The notes under the pieces are model-generated. The model made no database searches. It was not told where the DNA came from and saw only the letters and a list, made by a program, of their open reading frames with translations. This document shows, piece by piece, positions 8,467 to 16,809 of a stretch of 64,000 nucleotides of DNA. Position numbers and translations under genes: made by a program. Numbering within the stretch: the first letter of the stretch is position 1; each line of letters opens with the position of its first letter. This DNA comes from Pullulanibacillus sp. KACC 23026 (GTDB taxonomy: Bacteria; Bacillota; Bacilli; Bacillales; Sporolactobacillaceae): contig NZ_CP119107.1 in the NCBI RefSeq assembly GCF_029094525.1, positions 3,348,001-3,412,000 on the forward strand. Direction: 5' to 3'.

Positions 8467-9708
8467 TTAATGGACCTTTGATTTAGGAAGATCGCCGGTC
8501 GGACTAATGATTGAACAGGAAAAATCAGAGGTGAACAGGCGCTCTGCCATTTGTTTCACATCGCTTAGGCTGACCCGGTCAATGAGCTCTGTCAGCTCAT
8601 CAAAAGGACGATGACGGCCTAACATCAACTCATTCTTGGCATTACGGCTCATGCGACTGGATGTGCTCTCTAAGCTTAGCATCATACTGCCTTTCATCTG
8701 TTCCTTACTGTTTCGTAATTCTTTCTCGCTTATCCCAGAGGCAACAAGCGTATCTAGTGTCATAAAAATGGTATCGTAAAGGGTTTGAATTTGCTCAGCA
8801 CCTGTCCCTCCATATATAGTGAGAAGGCCGCTGTCTTTGTGAGCGGTATGAAAAGAGAAGATCGAATAAGCAAGGCCGCGCTCTTCACGTACTTCTTGGA
8901 ATAAACGGCTGCTCATAGATCCGCCTAAAATATTGTTCATGACCGTTAAGGTGTAAAGGTCCTCATCACCAAGAGCCAGACCATTAAACCCAAGACACAG
9001 ATGGGCCTGTTCCGTTTCTTTTTTTCGGCCGATCTTCCCAGTAAAAAACTTTGGAGTTTGTTCATCAAGAACCTTTTGATCGGCTTGGTAGCTGCTAAAT
9101 ATCTCATCCACTTGAGCAAGGATGCTTTCATCGACGTTTCCAGCAATTGAAACAACGATTTCACCTGGCAAATAGTGAGTGGACATATACTCCCTGAGGC
9201 TCTCTGGACTAAACTCAGAAAGTGTCGCTTCCGTCCCTAGAATCGGAAGTCCAAGCGGATGATGACCATAGCTTGCCTCGCTAAGCAAATCATGGACGCG
9301 ATCATCAGGCGTATCTTCATACATCTTGATTTCCTCATAGACAACCTGTTTCTCACGATTTAATTCCTCTTTGTCAAACGTTGAGTGAAACAGCATATCC
9401 GATAAAACATCAATCGCATAAGGCGCGTGCTGATCTAGAACTTTAGCGTATAGGCAGGTATATTCCTTTGACGTAAAAGCATTGACCTGACCGCCTACTT
9501 GATCAAAAGCTTCGGCAATCTCACGGGCAGAGCGCGTCTCCGTCCCTTTAAAGAGCATGTGTTCAATAAAGTGAGAAATGCCATTTGTTTCTTTCGTTTC
9601 ATTGCGCGAACCGGTGCCAATCCAAATTCCAATTGTCACGGAACGCACTGTTGGAATGGTTTCCAATACCACTCGAATACCATTTGCACATGTATGTTTT
9701 TTTATCAA
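8467..9708 (-). CDS. mlpA: M16-family zinc metalloprotease
   Basis: Insulinase/processing-peptidase family protein, called MlpA or YmxG in Bacillus. The inverted zinc motif HFIEH is at residues 46-50, with the third ligand supplied by Glu in VVYEEIKMYED about 75 residues later. The C-terminal half has the RGLAYSIFS segment typical of M16 domain 2. The start is TTG with GGAGG 7 nt upstream. The length of 413 fits the family. Its position beside ylxY and pnp matches B. subtilis. The physiological substrate is unknown to me. Confidence 0.93.
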   Translation of the reverse strand: MIKKHTCANGIRVVLETIPTVRSVTIGIWIGTGSRNETKETNGISHFIEHMLFKGTETRSAREIAEAFDQVGGQVNAFTSKEYTCLYAKVLDQHAPYAIDVLSDMLFHSTFDKEELNREKQVVYEEIKMYEDTPDDRVHDLLSEASYGHHPLGLPILGTEATLSEFSPESLREYMSTHYLPGEIVVSIAGNVDESILAQVDEIFSSYQADQKVLDEQTPKFFTGKIGRKKETEQAHLCLGFNGLALGDEDLYTLTVMNNILGGSMSSRLFQEVREERGLAYSIFSFHTAHKDSGLLTIYGGTGAEQIQTLYDTIFMTLDTLVASGISEKELRNSKEQMKGSMMLSLESTSSRMSRNAKNELMLGRHRPFDELTELIDRVSLSDVKQMAERLFTSDFSCSIISPTGDLPKSKVH

Positions 9709-9766
9709 AGAACTTCCTCCTATAGAACCTCTCAGTAGTTTCCTTGGAATCTTCTACCTATGGATT

Positions 9767-9796
9767 ACTATAACATTTTAGGCAATTAAGGAACAA
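9767..9796 (-). promoter_or_regulatory. Candidate extended -10 promoter of mlpA
   Basis: The minus strand has TTGTTC, an 18-bp spacer, then TGT-TATAGT, an extended -10. It is about 60 bp upstream of the mlpA TTG start. It is plausible but only pattern-based. Confidence 0.4.
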
Positions 9797-9863
9797 ATTT
9801 TGTTAGACAGGTTGTCAACATTAATTATTATAATGAATTCCAGTTTTTAAACCTTTTTAACAG

Positions 9864-10835
9864 TTAATCCCCAATTCGTTCTTCACTTAATAGTTCTGGG
9901 ACCGTTCCAAGGGTGTATCCTTTTTGTTCGATGGATTCGATCATTGATCCAATGCTCTCAGCGGTTCCTTTTGAAGCGCGCATCACGACCATGGAGCCCG
10001 ATTCCACTTCTGTGTTCACAATCTCAAGCATATCATTGGGGTCTGGGTTCTTCCAATCAAGCGTATCCACTGACCACAAGACGGTTCTCATGCCTAGTTT
10101 ATTCGTTGCTTCTAGTGTTTGTTCATTAAAAGAGCCTTGCGGCGGAAAAAAATAATGCGGCTTGATATCTAACACTGCTTCAAGGACGTCATTGGTTTTT
10201 TTGATTTGTGCCGTTTGCTTTGCCTTAGATAAAGTCTTCATATTTTCTTGGTTATAACCAAAATTACCGATCGCATGCCCTTCTTCACAAATGAGCATGG
10301 CAAGACGCGGATTATCCTTCACCCATTGGCCATCCAGAAAAAAGGTCGCACTTACACCGAATTGGTCAAGGGTCTTTAAAATCTGCGGCAAATACTCATT
10401 GCTGCCTGTTGAAACATTAATCAACAGCGCGACCATTGGTTTATTTGGGTTGCCATGATAAATCGGATGGGGGGCGAGATCCTTCAAGTGGACTTTTGGA
10501 GGGACTTCTTGATACACCACTTTGGAGGGATCAAAGGTCTTTGTGTCTTCCATATTGTGATACGAAGCCATTATATTAACTTCTCGCCCATTATAACCTG
10601 GAACAGCTTTCCAAACAGGATCGAGCTTTGCATCGATCGGCTTCACATTATGCGTACCTGCATACGTTTTAATTTTATTCAATAATGGATGATAAACCCC
10701 TGCAGCGGTTTGATCAAGGGCATTCAATTGAGGGATGAATTGTGATAAGAATAAGCCGCGATAAGAGCTAATCGAACCGAACGTCATCCAAACTAAGCAT
10801 GCAAAGACGAGCCCGCTTAAAATCATGCGCTTCAT
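9864..10835 (-). CDS. ylxY: Polysaccharide deacetylase-like sporulation protein YlxY
   Basis: NodB-fold protein of the sporulation-associated YlxY family. An N-terminal hydrophobic segment (residues 5-22) should anchor or export it. The NodB core spans about residues 130-310. The metal/catalytic motifs are degenerate: the usual TFDDG position reads LLINVSTG, the H-x3-H pair reads HAIGNFGYNQ, and the late catalytic His position is Arg in VMRASKGT. The ATG at 10835 is preferred, with AAAGGAG about 11 nt upstream; nearer starts overlap the SD. It sits between pnp and mlpA, as in B. subtilis. Deacetylase activity is doubtful. Confidence 0.88.
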   Translation of the reverse strand: MKRMILSGLVFACLVWMTFGSISSYRGLFLSQFIPQLNALDQTAAGVYHPLLNKIKTYAGTHNVKPIDAKLDPVWKAVPGYNGREVNIMASYHNMEDTKTFDPSKVVYQEVPPKVHLKDLAPHPIYHGNPNKPMVALLINVSTGSNEYLPQILKTLDQFGVSATFFLDGQWVKDNPRLAMLICEEGHAIGNFGYNQENMKTLSKAKQTAQIKKTNDVLEAVLDIKPHYFFPPQGSFNEQTLEATNKLGMRTVLWSVDTLDWKNPDPNDMLEIVNTEVESGSMVVMRASKGTAESIGSMIESIEQKGYTLGTVPELLSEERIGD

Positions 10836-10904
10836 CAGACCCATCACTCCTTTGTACCAACCTATGCGAGAGATTGTCCAAATTAGAACAGGATGTTAAA
10901 AAGG

Positions 10905-10953
10905 CAAAAATAAAAAAGGTTGCTTAATTGAGAGCCTCAACTAATAACCTTTT
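10905..10953 (-). terminator. Intrinsic terminator of pnp
   Basis: On the minus strand AAAAGGTT pairs with AACCTTTT across an inner TTGAG/CTCAA stem, then TTTTATTTTTG follows. It lies just beyond the pnp stop codon. Confidence 0.8.
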
Positions 10954-10961
10954 TAAATAGC

Positions 10962-13085
10962 TTATTTATTGGAAACAGGGTCTTTATCTTCGGCTTTCTC
11001 CATCGCTTGCTTGCGAGAGAGCTTAACCCGCCCTTGCTTATCAATATCAATTACTTTTACTAAAACCTCATCTCCAAGATTGACAACATCTTCAACCTTA
11101 GCAATGCGCTTTTGATCCAACTCAGAAATATGAACAAGACCATCTTTTCCGTTAAAGATTTCAACAAAGGCGCCGAATTTCTCAATGCGCTTAACCTTAC
11201 CAAGGTAAACTTCGCCCACTTTAACTTCTCTAACAATATCTTCAATAATCTTCTTGGCTTTTTCGTTTCCTTGTTGGTCGGTCGATGAAATGTAAATCAT
11301 TCCATCTTGCTCAATGTCGATCTTAACGCCTGTTTCATCAATAATCTTATTAATAATCTTACCGCCCGGTCCAATAACATCTCTGATTTTATCTGGATCA
11401 ATAGACATGATAAGAATTTTTGGTGCATATTTGGAAAGTTCTTTTCTTGGCTCAGCAATCGTCGAAAGCATGTGATCCAATATCTTCATGCGGCCTTCGC
11501 GTGCTTGAGTTAAGGCAGTCTTCAGAATATCACGGGTAATACCCGAGATCTTGATGTCCATTTGAAGAGCCGTGACTCCCTTGTTCGTTCCTGCAACCTT
11601 AAAGTCCATGTCACCAAGAGCATCTTCCATACCTTGGATGTCTGTCAGTACACATACATCCTCACCGTGCTTGACAAGCCCCATTGCAATACCGGCAACT
11701 GGTGATTTAATTGGAACACCCGCGTGCATCATGGCCATTGTGCTGGCACAAATACTTGCCTGCGAAGTCGAACCGTTGGATTCAAGAACTTCAGAAACAA
11801 GGCGAATCGTATAAGGAAATGCTTTTTCATCAGGAATAACCGGCTCCAAAGCTCGTTCACCTAAGGCGCCATGTCCAATTTCACGACGGCCTGGCCCGCG
11901 CATAGGACGCGCTTCACCGACACTGAATGGAGGGAAGTTATAGTGATGCATAAACCGCTTGGACTCTTCCATATCGAGACCATCGAGAATTTGCACATCC
12001 CCAAGTGCTCCTAATGTACAAATACTTAAAGCTTGTGTTTGACCGCGTGTAAATAAAGCGGAGCCGTGCGTTCTTGGTAAAAGATCAACCGCAGATGAAA
12101 GCGGACGAATTTCATCAATGTCTCGGCCATCTGGACGTACATGATCCACAACGATCGAACGTCTCACTTCTTCTTTTACAATTTTGTAAAGGACTTCATT
12201 AATTTGACCGATTTTGTCTGCATAAGCTTCGTCGGATTCATAACGAGCGATGACTTCTGCTTTAACTTCGTCAATCGCCGCTTCACGCGCTTTCTTTTCT
12301 TCTATATGGATGGCTTCTTTTAATTTTTCGGTAGCTTCCTCGCGAATTTTAGCCTCTATTTCCGCTTCAGGCTTAAATAAAACAACCTCACGCTTAGGCT
12401 TACCAATTTCAGAAGCGATCTCTTCTTGGAAGGCCACTAATTTTTTGATGTAATCATGACCAAACATGATCGCATCAAGCATGACTTCTTCAGGAACCTC
12501 ATCAGCACCCGCTTCAACCATGTTAATAGCATCCTTAGTTCCTGCAACGGTTAAGTGGAGATCACTCTTCTCAGCTTGTTCAACTGTCGGATTAATGATC
12601 AGTTCACCGTCGACTCTTCCCACGATAACGCCTGCAATAGGTCCTTCAAATGGAATATCCGAGATCGAAAGCGCTAAGGAAGAACCAAACATAGCGGCCA
12701 TTTCAGAAGAACAATCCTGGTCGGCACTCATTACAATGCTGACAACTTGGACCTCATTTCGAAACCCATCTTCAAACAACGGTCGAATCGGGCGGTCAAT
12801 TAAACGGCTAGCAAGAATCGCCTTTTCGCTTGGACGTCCTTCGCGTTTAATAAACCCGCCAGGAATTTTCCCAACCGCATAAAGTCGTTCTTCATAGTTT
12901 ACTGTCAAAGGGAAGAAAGGAAGATCCTTTGGCTCTTGTGACGCTGTTACCGTCGAAAGAACCGCCGTCTCCCCGTATCTCACCATGACTGCACCGCTTG
13001 CCTGTTTCGCTAATTCGCCAATTTCAAGCGTTAGCGTACGGCCTGCCCAGTCCATGGTGTACACATGTTTTTTTTGTTGTTCCAT
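10962..13085 (-). CDS. pnp: Polyribonucleotide nucleotidyltransferase (PNPase)
   Basis: Phosphorolytic 3'-5' exoribonuclease of the RNA degradosome. Two RNase PH domains occupy residues 10-230 and 310-545, an all-alpha linker lies between, and KH ([12 protein letters not shown] near 563) and S1 ([15 protein letters not shown] near 625) domains follow. [23 protein letters not shown] in the second core is the conserved active-site region (residues about 390-412). Length 707 is standard. AAGGGG is 9 nt before the ATG. It is downstream of rpsO, as in most bacteria, with its own likely promoter. Confidence 0.97.
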   Translation of the reverse strand: MEQQKKHVYTMDWAGRTLTLEIGELAKQASGAVMVRYGETAVLSTVTASQEPKDLPFFPLTVNYEERLYAVGKIPGGFIKREGRPSEKAILASRLIDRPIRPLFEDGFRNEVQVVSIVMSADQDCSSEMAAMFGSSLALSISDIPFEGPIAGVIVGRVDGELIINPTVEQAEKSDLHLTVAGTKDAINMVEAGADEVPEEVMLDAIMFGHDYIKKLVAFQEEIASEIGKPKREVVLFKPEAEIEAKIREEATEKLKEAIHIEEKKAREAAIDEVKAEVIARYESDEAYADKIGQINEVLYKIVKEEVRRSIVVDHVRPDGRDIDEIRPLSSAVDLLPRTHGSALFTRGQTQALSICTLGALGDVQILDGLDMEESKRFMHHYNFPPFSVGEARPMRGPGRREIGHGALGERALEPVIPDEKAFPYTIRLVSEVLESNGSTSQASICASTMAMMHAGVPIKSPVAGIAMGLVKHGEDVCVLTDIQGMEDALGDMDFKVAGTNKGVTALQMDIKISGITRDILKTALTQAREGRMKILDHMLSTIAEPRKELSKYAPKILIMSIDPDKIRDVIGPGGKIINKIIDETGVKIDIEQDGMIYISSTDQQGNEKAKKIIEDIVREVKVGEVYLGKVKRIEKFGAFVEIFNGKDGLVHISELDQKRIAKVEDVVNLGDEVLVKVIDIDKQGRVKLSRKQAMEKAEDKDPVSNK

Positions 13086-13150
13086 GCAAGGGAACCCCTT
13101 CCATTAATTAAGATTCATTCCCACAAATTAGGGAACATAGAAATAAGTCG

Positions 13151-13185
13151 ATCCTATTGTTTACCTATCTTGTCATCAATGACAA
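13151..13185 (-). promoter_or_regulatory. Candidate pnp promoter overlapping a 16-bp palindrome
   Basis: The minus strand has TTGATG, 17 bp, TAGGAT about 65 bp upstream of pnp. The -35 overlaps a palindrome TTGTCAT-CA-ATGACAA (13170-13185), which could be an operator or an RNA hairpin. Both hexamers are imperfect. Confidence 0.35.
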
Positions 13186-13292
13186 CACATGTCTAAAGAG
13201 GCGATTGCTTGGACCATATGTATGTAGAAGGTCTCTTAAGTCTAGGATATCCGCCTAAGAGCCCATTAAACAAAAAAATCTCTTTATAGTAC

Positions 13293-13319
13293 AAAAAAGC
13301 GGGAAGAGTCTTCCCGCTT
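13293..13319 (-). terminator. Intrinsic terminator of rpsO
   Basis: On the minus strand AAGCGGGAA and TTCCCGCTT flank a 5-nt loop and are followed by TTTTTTG. It lies directly after the rpsO stop and separates rpsO from pnp. Confidence 0.92.
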
Positions 13320-13328
13320 CGCTTGTTC

Positions 13329-13598
13329 TTATCGACGTAAACCAAGTTTATTAATCAACTCGCGATAACGTTGAACATCACTGTTACGTAGGTAAGCAAG
13401 AAGATTACGACGTTTCCCAACCATTTTCAACAAACCGCGACGTGAAGCATGATCCTTCTTATGATCGCGTAAATGCTCGTTTAACGTGTTAATTTGCTCA
13501 GTTAGGATAGCAACCTGTACTTCTGGAGAACCTGTATCGCCTTCATGAGTGCGGAATTCGTTCACAAGTTCCGTTTTGCGTTCTTTTGTCAAAGCCAT
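13329..13598 (-). CDS. rpsO: Ribosomal protein S15 (uS15)
   Basis: Small-subunit protein that binds the 16S rRNA central-domain junction. The 89-residue sequence begins [16 protein letters not shown] and contains [13 protein letters not shown] and [12 protein letters not shown], the RNA-contact region. The start at 13598 follows GGAGGTG with good spacing; an in-frame ATG six codons upstream overlaps that SD. A promoter, an approximately 80-nt leader and a terminator make it a single-gene unit. Confidence 0.97.
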   Translation of the reverse strand: MALTKERKTELVNEFRTHEGDTGSPEVQVAILTEQINTLNEHLRDHKKDHASRRGLLKMVGKRRNLLAYLRNSDVQRYRELINKLGLRR

Positions 13599-13684
13599 CC
13601 TTTTCACCTCCTTCATAAAATCCCCTTCAGCCCAGCAAACGATGGTGAGCCGTTATGCCACGCTGAGGTTCGCGTACATTCACT

Positions 13685-13713
13685 AGCATACAACTATTTC
13701 TATTAAATATCAA
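13685..13713 (-). promoter_or_regulatory. Sigma-A promoter of rpsO
   Basis: The minus strand has TTGATA, exactly 17 bp, TATGCT. The start point would give a leader of about 80 nt before rpsO, long enough to hold an S15-binding autoregulatory fold. The leader function is inference. Confidence 0.65.
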
Positions 13714-13746
13714 GTCCATGTCCAATTGTTGATCTATTTCCAACCA

Positions 13747-14697
13747 TTAAACCGTAAGTTGAGTATTAAAAAAAGCAATGGCTTCTCGTTTATCTTTTTC
13801 TAATTGGGCTTTTAATTCTTCTGTTTCCGTGATTGCTCGCTCATCGCGAAGCTTTTTGTACCAAAAAACGGTGACGGTCTCTCCATAACTATCTCCATTA
13901 AAATCAAAAAGATAGATTTCAATTAGAGGCTTGATCTCCTGTTCATTGAAGGCTGTACGTTCGCTAACGGTAGACACACCTTGGCGACGTCCGATCTTTG
14001 TCTCAACCTCGACCGCATAGACTCCGCTTTGTGGATAAACATACGGCTCATCCGTGTTGACGTTCGCGATTGGAAAGCCAATTGTTCTTCCCTTAGGGTC
14101 ACCTTCTATCACTTTGCCTTTAATACTATAAGGTCTGCCAAGCATTGGGATAACACGGTCAACCTGTCCTTCTAAAATATGGTCGCGGATAAGCGTGGTA
14201 CTTACCTTTACCTCCGTCAGTTCCACCTTAGGAACGACAGTCACTTTAAACATATTTCTTGATTCTTCTAATAGTGTTGTCATATTTCCTTTTGCCATCC
14301 GGCCATAGGTAAAATCAAAACCAGCAACGACATGCTTCACATCGAGCATAATCAGGTAAGTATCCACAAATTCCTGTGGTGTCAGCTGACTGAACGCTTG
14401 ACTGAATGTGACAATATAAAGTTCGTCCACACCTAAGTCTGCAATTAACCTTGCTTTTTCCTCTACCGGCGTTAAATAATCATCCCGTTTCTTCAATTGT
14501 TTCAAAACAACGGAAGGGTGAGGATGAAACGTCATAACTGCGGCTTTTTGCCCCTTCTCACGTGCACTTTCAACCGCCGTTTGGATCACCTTTTGATGCC
14601 CAATATGCACACCGTCAAAGTAACCTAGCGCCATCACTTTTTCGCCAGAGGTTTTAAGTCGATGATCGATCGGATGCGTTAAGTGTATAATTTCCAT
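13747..14697 (-). CDS. ribF: Bifunctional riboflavin kinase/FAD synthetase (degenerate kinase motif)
   Basis: Makes FMN and FAD from riboflavin. The N-terminal FAD synthetase domain has LGYFDGVHIGHQ at residues 24-35. The C-terminal kinase domain (about 180-300) is recognisable from GRTIGFPIANVN, but the riboflavin kinase signature PTAN is PIAN, and the region usually reading like NIGYKPTF reads TVSERTAF. This raises doubt about the kinase step. The length of 316 is normal. It follows truB in the standard order, 221 bp away; that gap holds a weak T-tract hairpin and a near-complementary pair at about 14764 and 14856. Confidence 0.92.
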   Translation of the reverse strand: MEIIHLTHPIDHRLKTSGEKVMALGYFDGVHIGHQKVIQTAVESAREKGQKAAVMTFHPHPSVVLKQLKKRDDYLTPVEEKARLIADLGVDELYIVTFSQAFSQLTPQEFVDTYLIMLDVKHVVAGFDFTYGRMAKGNMTTLLEESRNMFKVTVVPKVELTEVKVSTTLIRDHILEGQVDRVIPMLGRPYSIKGKVIEGDPKGRTIGFPIANVNTDEPYVYPQSGVYAVEVETKIGRRQGVSTVSERTAFNEQEIKPLIEIYLFDFNGDSYGETVTVFWYKKLRDERAITETEELKAQLEKDKREAIAFFNTQLTV

Positions 14698-14918
14698 TTA
14701 AAGACACCTTCTTCTAATGTTCGAATCCCAAAAGGACTTTTGATCCCATGTGTAAAATTTCACTAGAAAGACTTAAGCTTACCGAATAACCTCTCGATGT
14801 GACTTTCAAACGTGTCACAAAAAAAATGAGGGTCGCTCAAGTCCTTATTGGCAAAAAGCTTAGTCTTTCTTATCCAATCATCTATAAATCAGCATGAGTG
14901 AAATTCTTTTTAATAAGA

Positions 14919-15830
14919 TCAGTCGGCCGATGAAAAAACCTTCATCGGCTTTATAAAGCCCTCTTTTTGCGGATGTAATTGATAGAGCGCTAAACAATGA
15001 CCTTTTCTATTATAAACTGCAATAGGCTCATTGTTAAAGTTTAAGTCTTCTGAAAGAGGAAGAACAGCCCCATTTTGAATTTTCGACTCTTCCTCATTGG
15101 AAACGATCCATTTCTGGAAGTCTTGAAGAGCCTTTTCAATAGGGGCTAGCAAGTCTTGCAGCTTCTCCGTCTCTACGGCCTTTTCAATGTCAGAAAACGT
15201 GTAACAATCCTCTAATGAATAGCCTCCTGAAACGGTCCGTGTCAGGCTTTCCAAATGGGCGGGATATCCTAGCTGTTCACCAATTTCAACGGCCAATGTT
15301 CGAACATAGGTTCCTTTACCGCACACAACTTCAAATGGAATTTTATTCATATAAGAAGACGCCTCATCCCTTAATTGCAAGGTATAAATGATAATTTGTC
15401 TTGTCGGACGTTCGACTGGAATGCCTTCACGTGCGTACTCATAAAGCCTTTTCCCTCTTACTTTAACGGCAGAATACATCGGCGGGGTTTGCTGTCTTTC
15501 CCCAAGGAAGCCTTGAAGAACGGTCAAAACCTTTTCCCGAGGTATAGGCTTTTCCACTTCCTTTTCGCTAACAATTTCACCAGAAGCATCTTCGGTGGTG
15601 GTGGAAGTTCCTAAAGCAACGGTCCCCTCATAGGCCTTTATCCCATTTGTAATGTATTCGGCAACACGTGTTGCTCGCCCTAAGCAAATCGGTAACACAC
15701 CGTCCACATCCGGGTCAAGCGTCCCCGTATGCCCGATACGCTTCATGTGGAGCAGTTTTCTAAGTTTATATATGGCATCATGGGAGGTCATCCCTCTTGG
15801 TTTGTATAATGGTAAAATACCGTCGTACAT
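14919..15830 (-). CDS. truB: tRNA pseudouridine-55 synthase
   Basis: Isomerises U55 in the T loop of tRNAs. GHTGTLDPDVDGVLP at residues 33-47 contains the catalytic Asp, and the N-terminal LYKPRGMTSHD segment is conserved. Length 303 is close to the B. subtilis protein. AGGGGG is 7 nt before the ATG. It lies in the nusA-infB translation cluster, separated from rbfA by 253 bp that includes a very strong hairpin. Confidence 0.96.
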   Translation of the reverse strand: MYDGILPLYKPRGMTSHDAIYKLRKLLHMKRIGHTGTLDPDVDGVLPICLGRATRVAEYITNGIKAYEGTVALGTSTTTEDASGEIVSEKEVEKPIPREKVLTVLQGFLGERQQTPPMYSAVKVRGKRLYEYAREGIPVERPTRQIIIYTLQLRDEASSYMNKIPFEVVCGKGTYVRTLAVEIGEQLGYPAHLESLTRTVSGGYSLEDCYTFSDIEKAVETEKLQDLLAPIEKALQDFQKWIVSNEEESKIQNGAVLPLSEDLNFNNEPIAVYNRKGHCLALYQLHPQKEGFIKPMKVFSSAD

Positions 15831-16039
15831 GACCCTGCCCCCTTATCTATCATTCATGCTCATTCTCTCAAGCTTATGGCTCTCGGGTCAAATGAGTTCA
15901 TTCACCTTACTCGAACCTCTAAATCGCCCGTTTTTGTGCTTTTAGCGCATCCTCTTGATACACCTGTTTATTAACTCGTTACGCGTTAACATTTGGCTCC
16001 TTGAAGCAACCGTCGAATGGCTACGTTTTCCAATGTACA

Positions 16040-16075
16040 TACAGAAAGGATAGACCGTTGTCTATCCTTTCTGTA
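16040..16075. repeat. Perfect 16-bp hairpin between rbfA and truB
   Basis: The 16-base arm at 16040-16055 is exactly complementary to 16060-16075 with a 4-nt loop. It starts 8 nt after the rbfA stop codon. On the minus strand it is followed by TGTACATTGG rather than a T run, so it looks more like an RNA processing or stability element, for example an RNase III substrate, than a terminator. Confidence 0.85.
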
Positions 16076-16083
16076 CTCAAATC

Positions 16084-16431
16084 TTAAAAATCGCGTTCGA
16101 GGTCGTGAAGCAGTTTATTTATACGGTTGCCATATTCCGTTGATTCATCAATCATAAAACGAATCTCTGGTGTTTTGCGGAGGCGAATTCGCTGACCAAT
16201 TTCAGATCTTATAAATCCCTTCGCCTTATTTAGCCCGTCTAACGAGTCCGATTTATTTTTTTCGTCACCTAACACCGTGACATAGACGGTAGCCTGCTGC
16301 AAATCGCCCGTTACGTCAACTCCTGTAACTGTAACGAAACCCACTCTCGGATCTTTTATTCGGTTAGAAATAATATCCGTCATTTCTTTCTTCATTTGCT
16401 CAGCTACTCGATTGGCACGAACATTTGCCAT
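16084..16431 (-). CDS. rbfA: Ribosome-binding factor A
   Basis: Assembly factor for the 30S subunit that binds the 16S 5' end helix and is needed for cold growth. The 115-residue single KH-like domain starts [17 protein letters not shown] and contains [13 protein letters not shown] near residue 27. GAGGTG is 6 nt before the ATG. It follows ylxP, as in B. subtilis. Confidence 0.96.
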   Translation of the reverse strand: MANVRANRVAEQMKKEMTDIISNRIKDPRVGFVTVTGVDVTGDLQQATVYVTVLGDEKNKSDSLDGLNKAKGFIRSEIGQRIRLRKTPEIRFMIDESTEYGNRINKLLHDLERDF

Positions 16432-16527
16432 TCTCTACACCTCAATCCATTTTTCCCTTGACTTCTTTAATACGTCTTTCTGACAGGCTTTCATAAGCTG
16501 GAAGCACTTAAATGAAGTCGAATCTTC

Positions 16528-16809
16528 TTAGAGCCATTCATACAACGTTTCTGCTCTTTCTATTTCGGGGCGTTGGTCGATCAGGGCTAAGGCTGCTTGC
16601 AGTTCGTTTTCGACGACTTTGCGTGAAGAAGAGACGGCTATAAAAGCCATTTTGGTACGCTGCCACTGATCTTGAAAGCCAATCTCACTTGCAGATACGT
16701 TAAACCTTTGCCTAGCGCGAGTTAAAATACTTTGCAATATAGTACGTTTTTCTTTTAAAGAGTGTGTTTCATAAAGCAAGCATTCACACGTTACTAGGCC
16801 AATGATCAA
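16528..16809 (-). CDS. ylxP: DUF503 protein YlxP
   Basis: Small ferredoxin-like fold protein of the DUF503 family, 93 residues, with the typical start [22 protein letters not shown]. It is always found between infB and rbfA in Bacillales and has been linked to ribosome assembly, without a settled biochemical role. The start is TTG and overlaps the TGA stop of infB, indicating translational coupling. Confidence 0.92.
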   Translation of the reverse strand: MIIGLVTCECLLYETHSLKEKRTILQSILTRARQRFNVSASEIGFQDQWQRTKMAFIAVSSSRKVVENELQAALALIDQRPEIERAETLYEWL

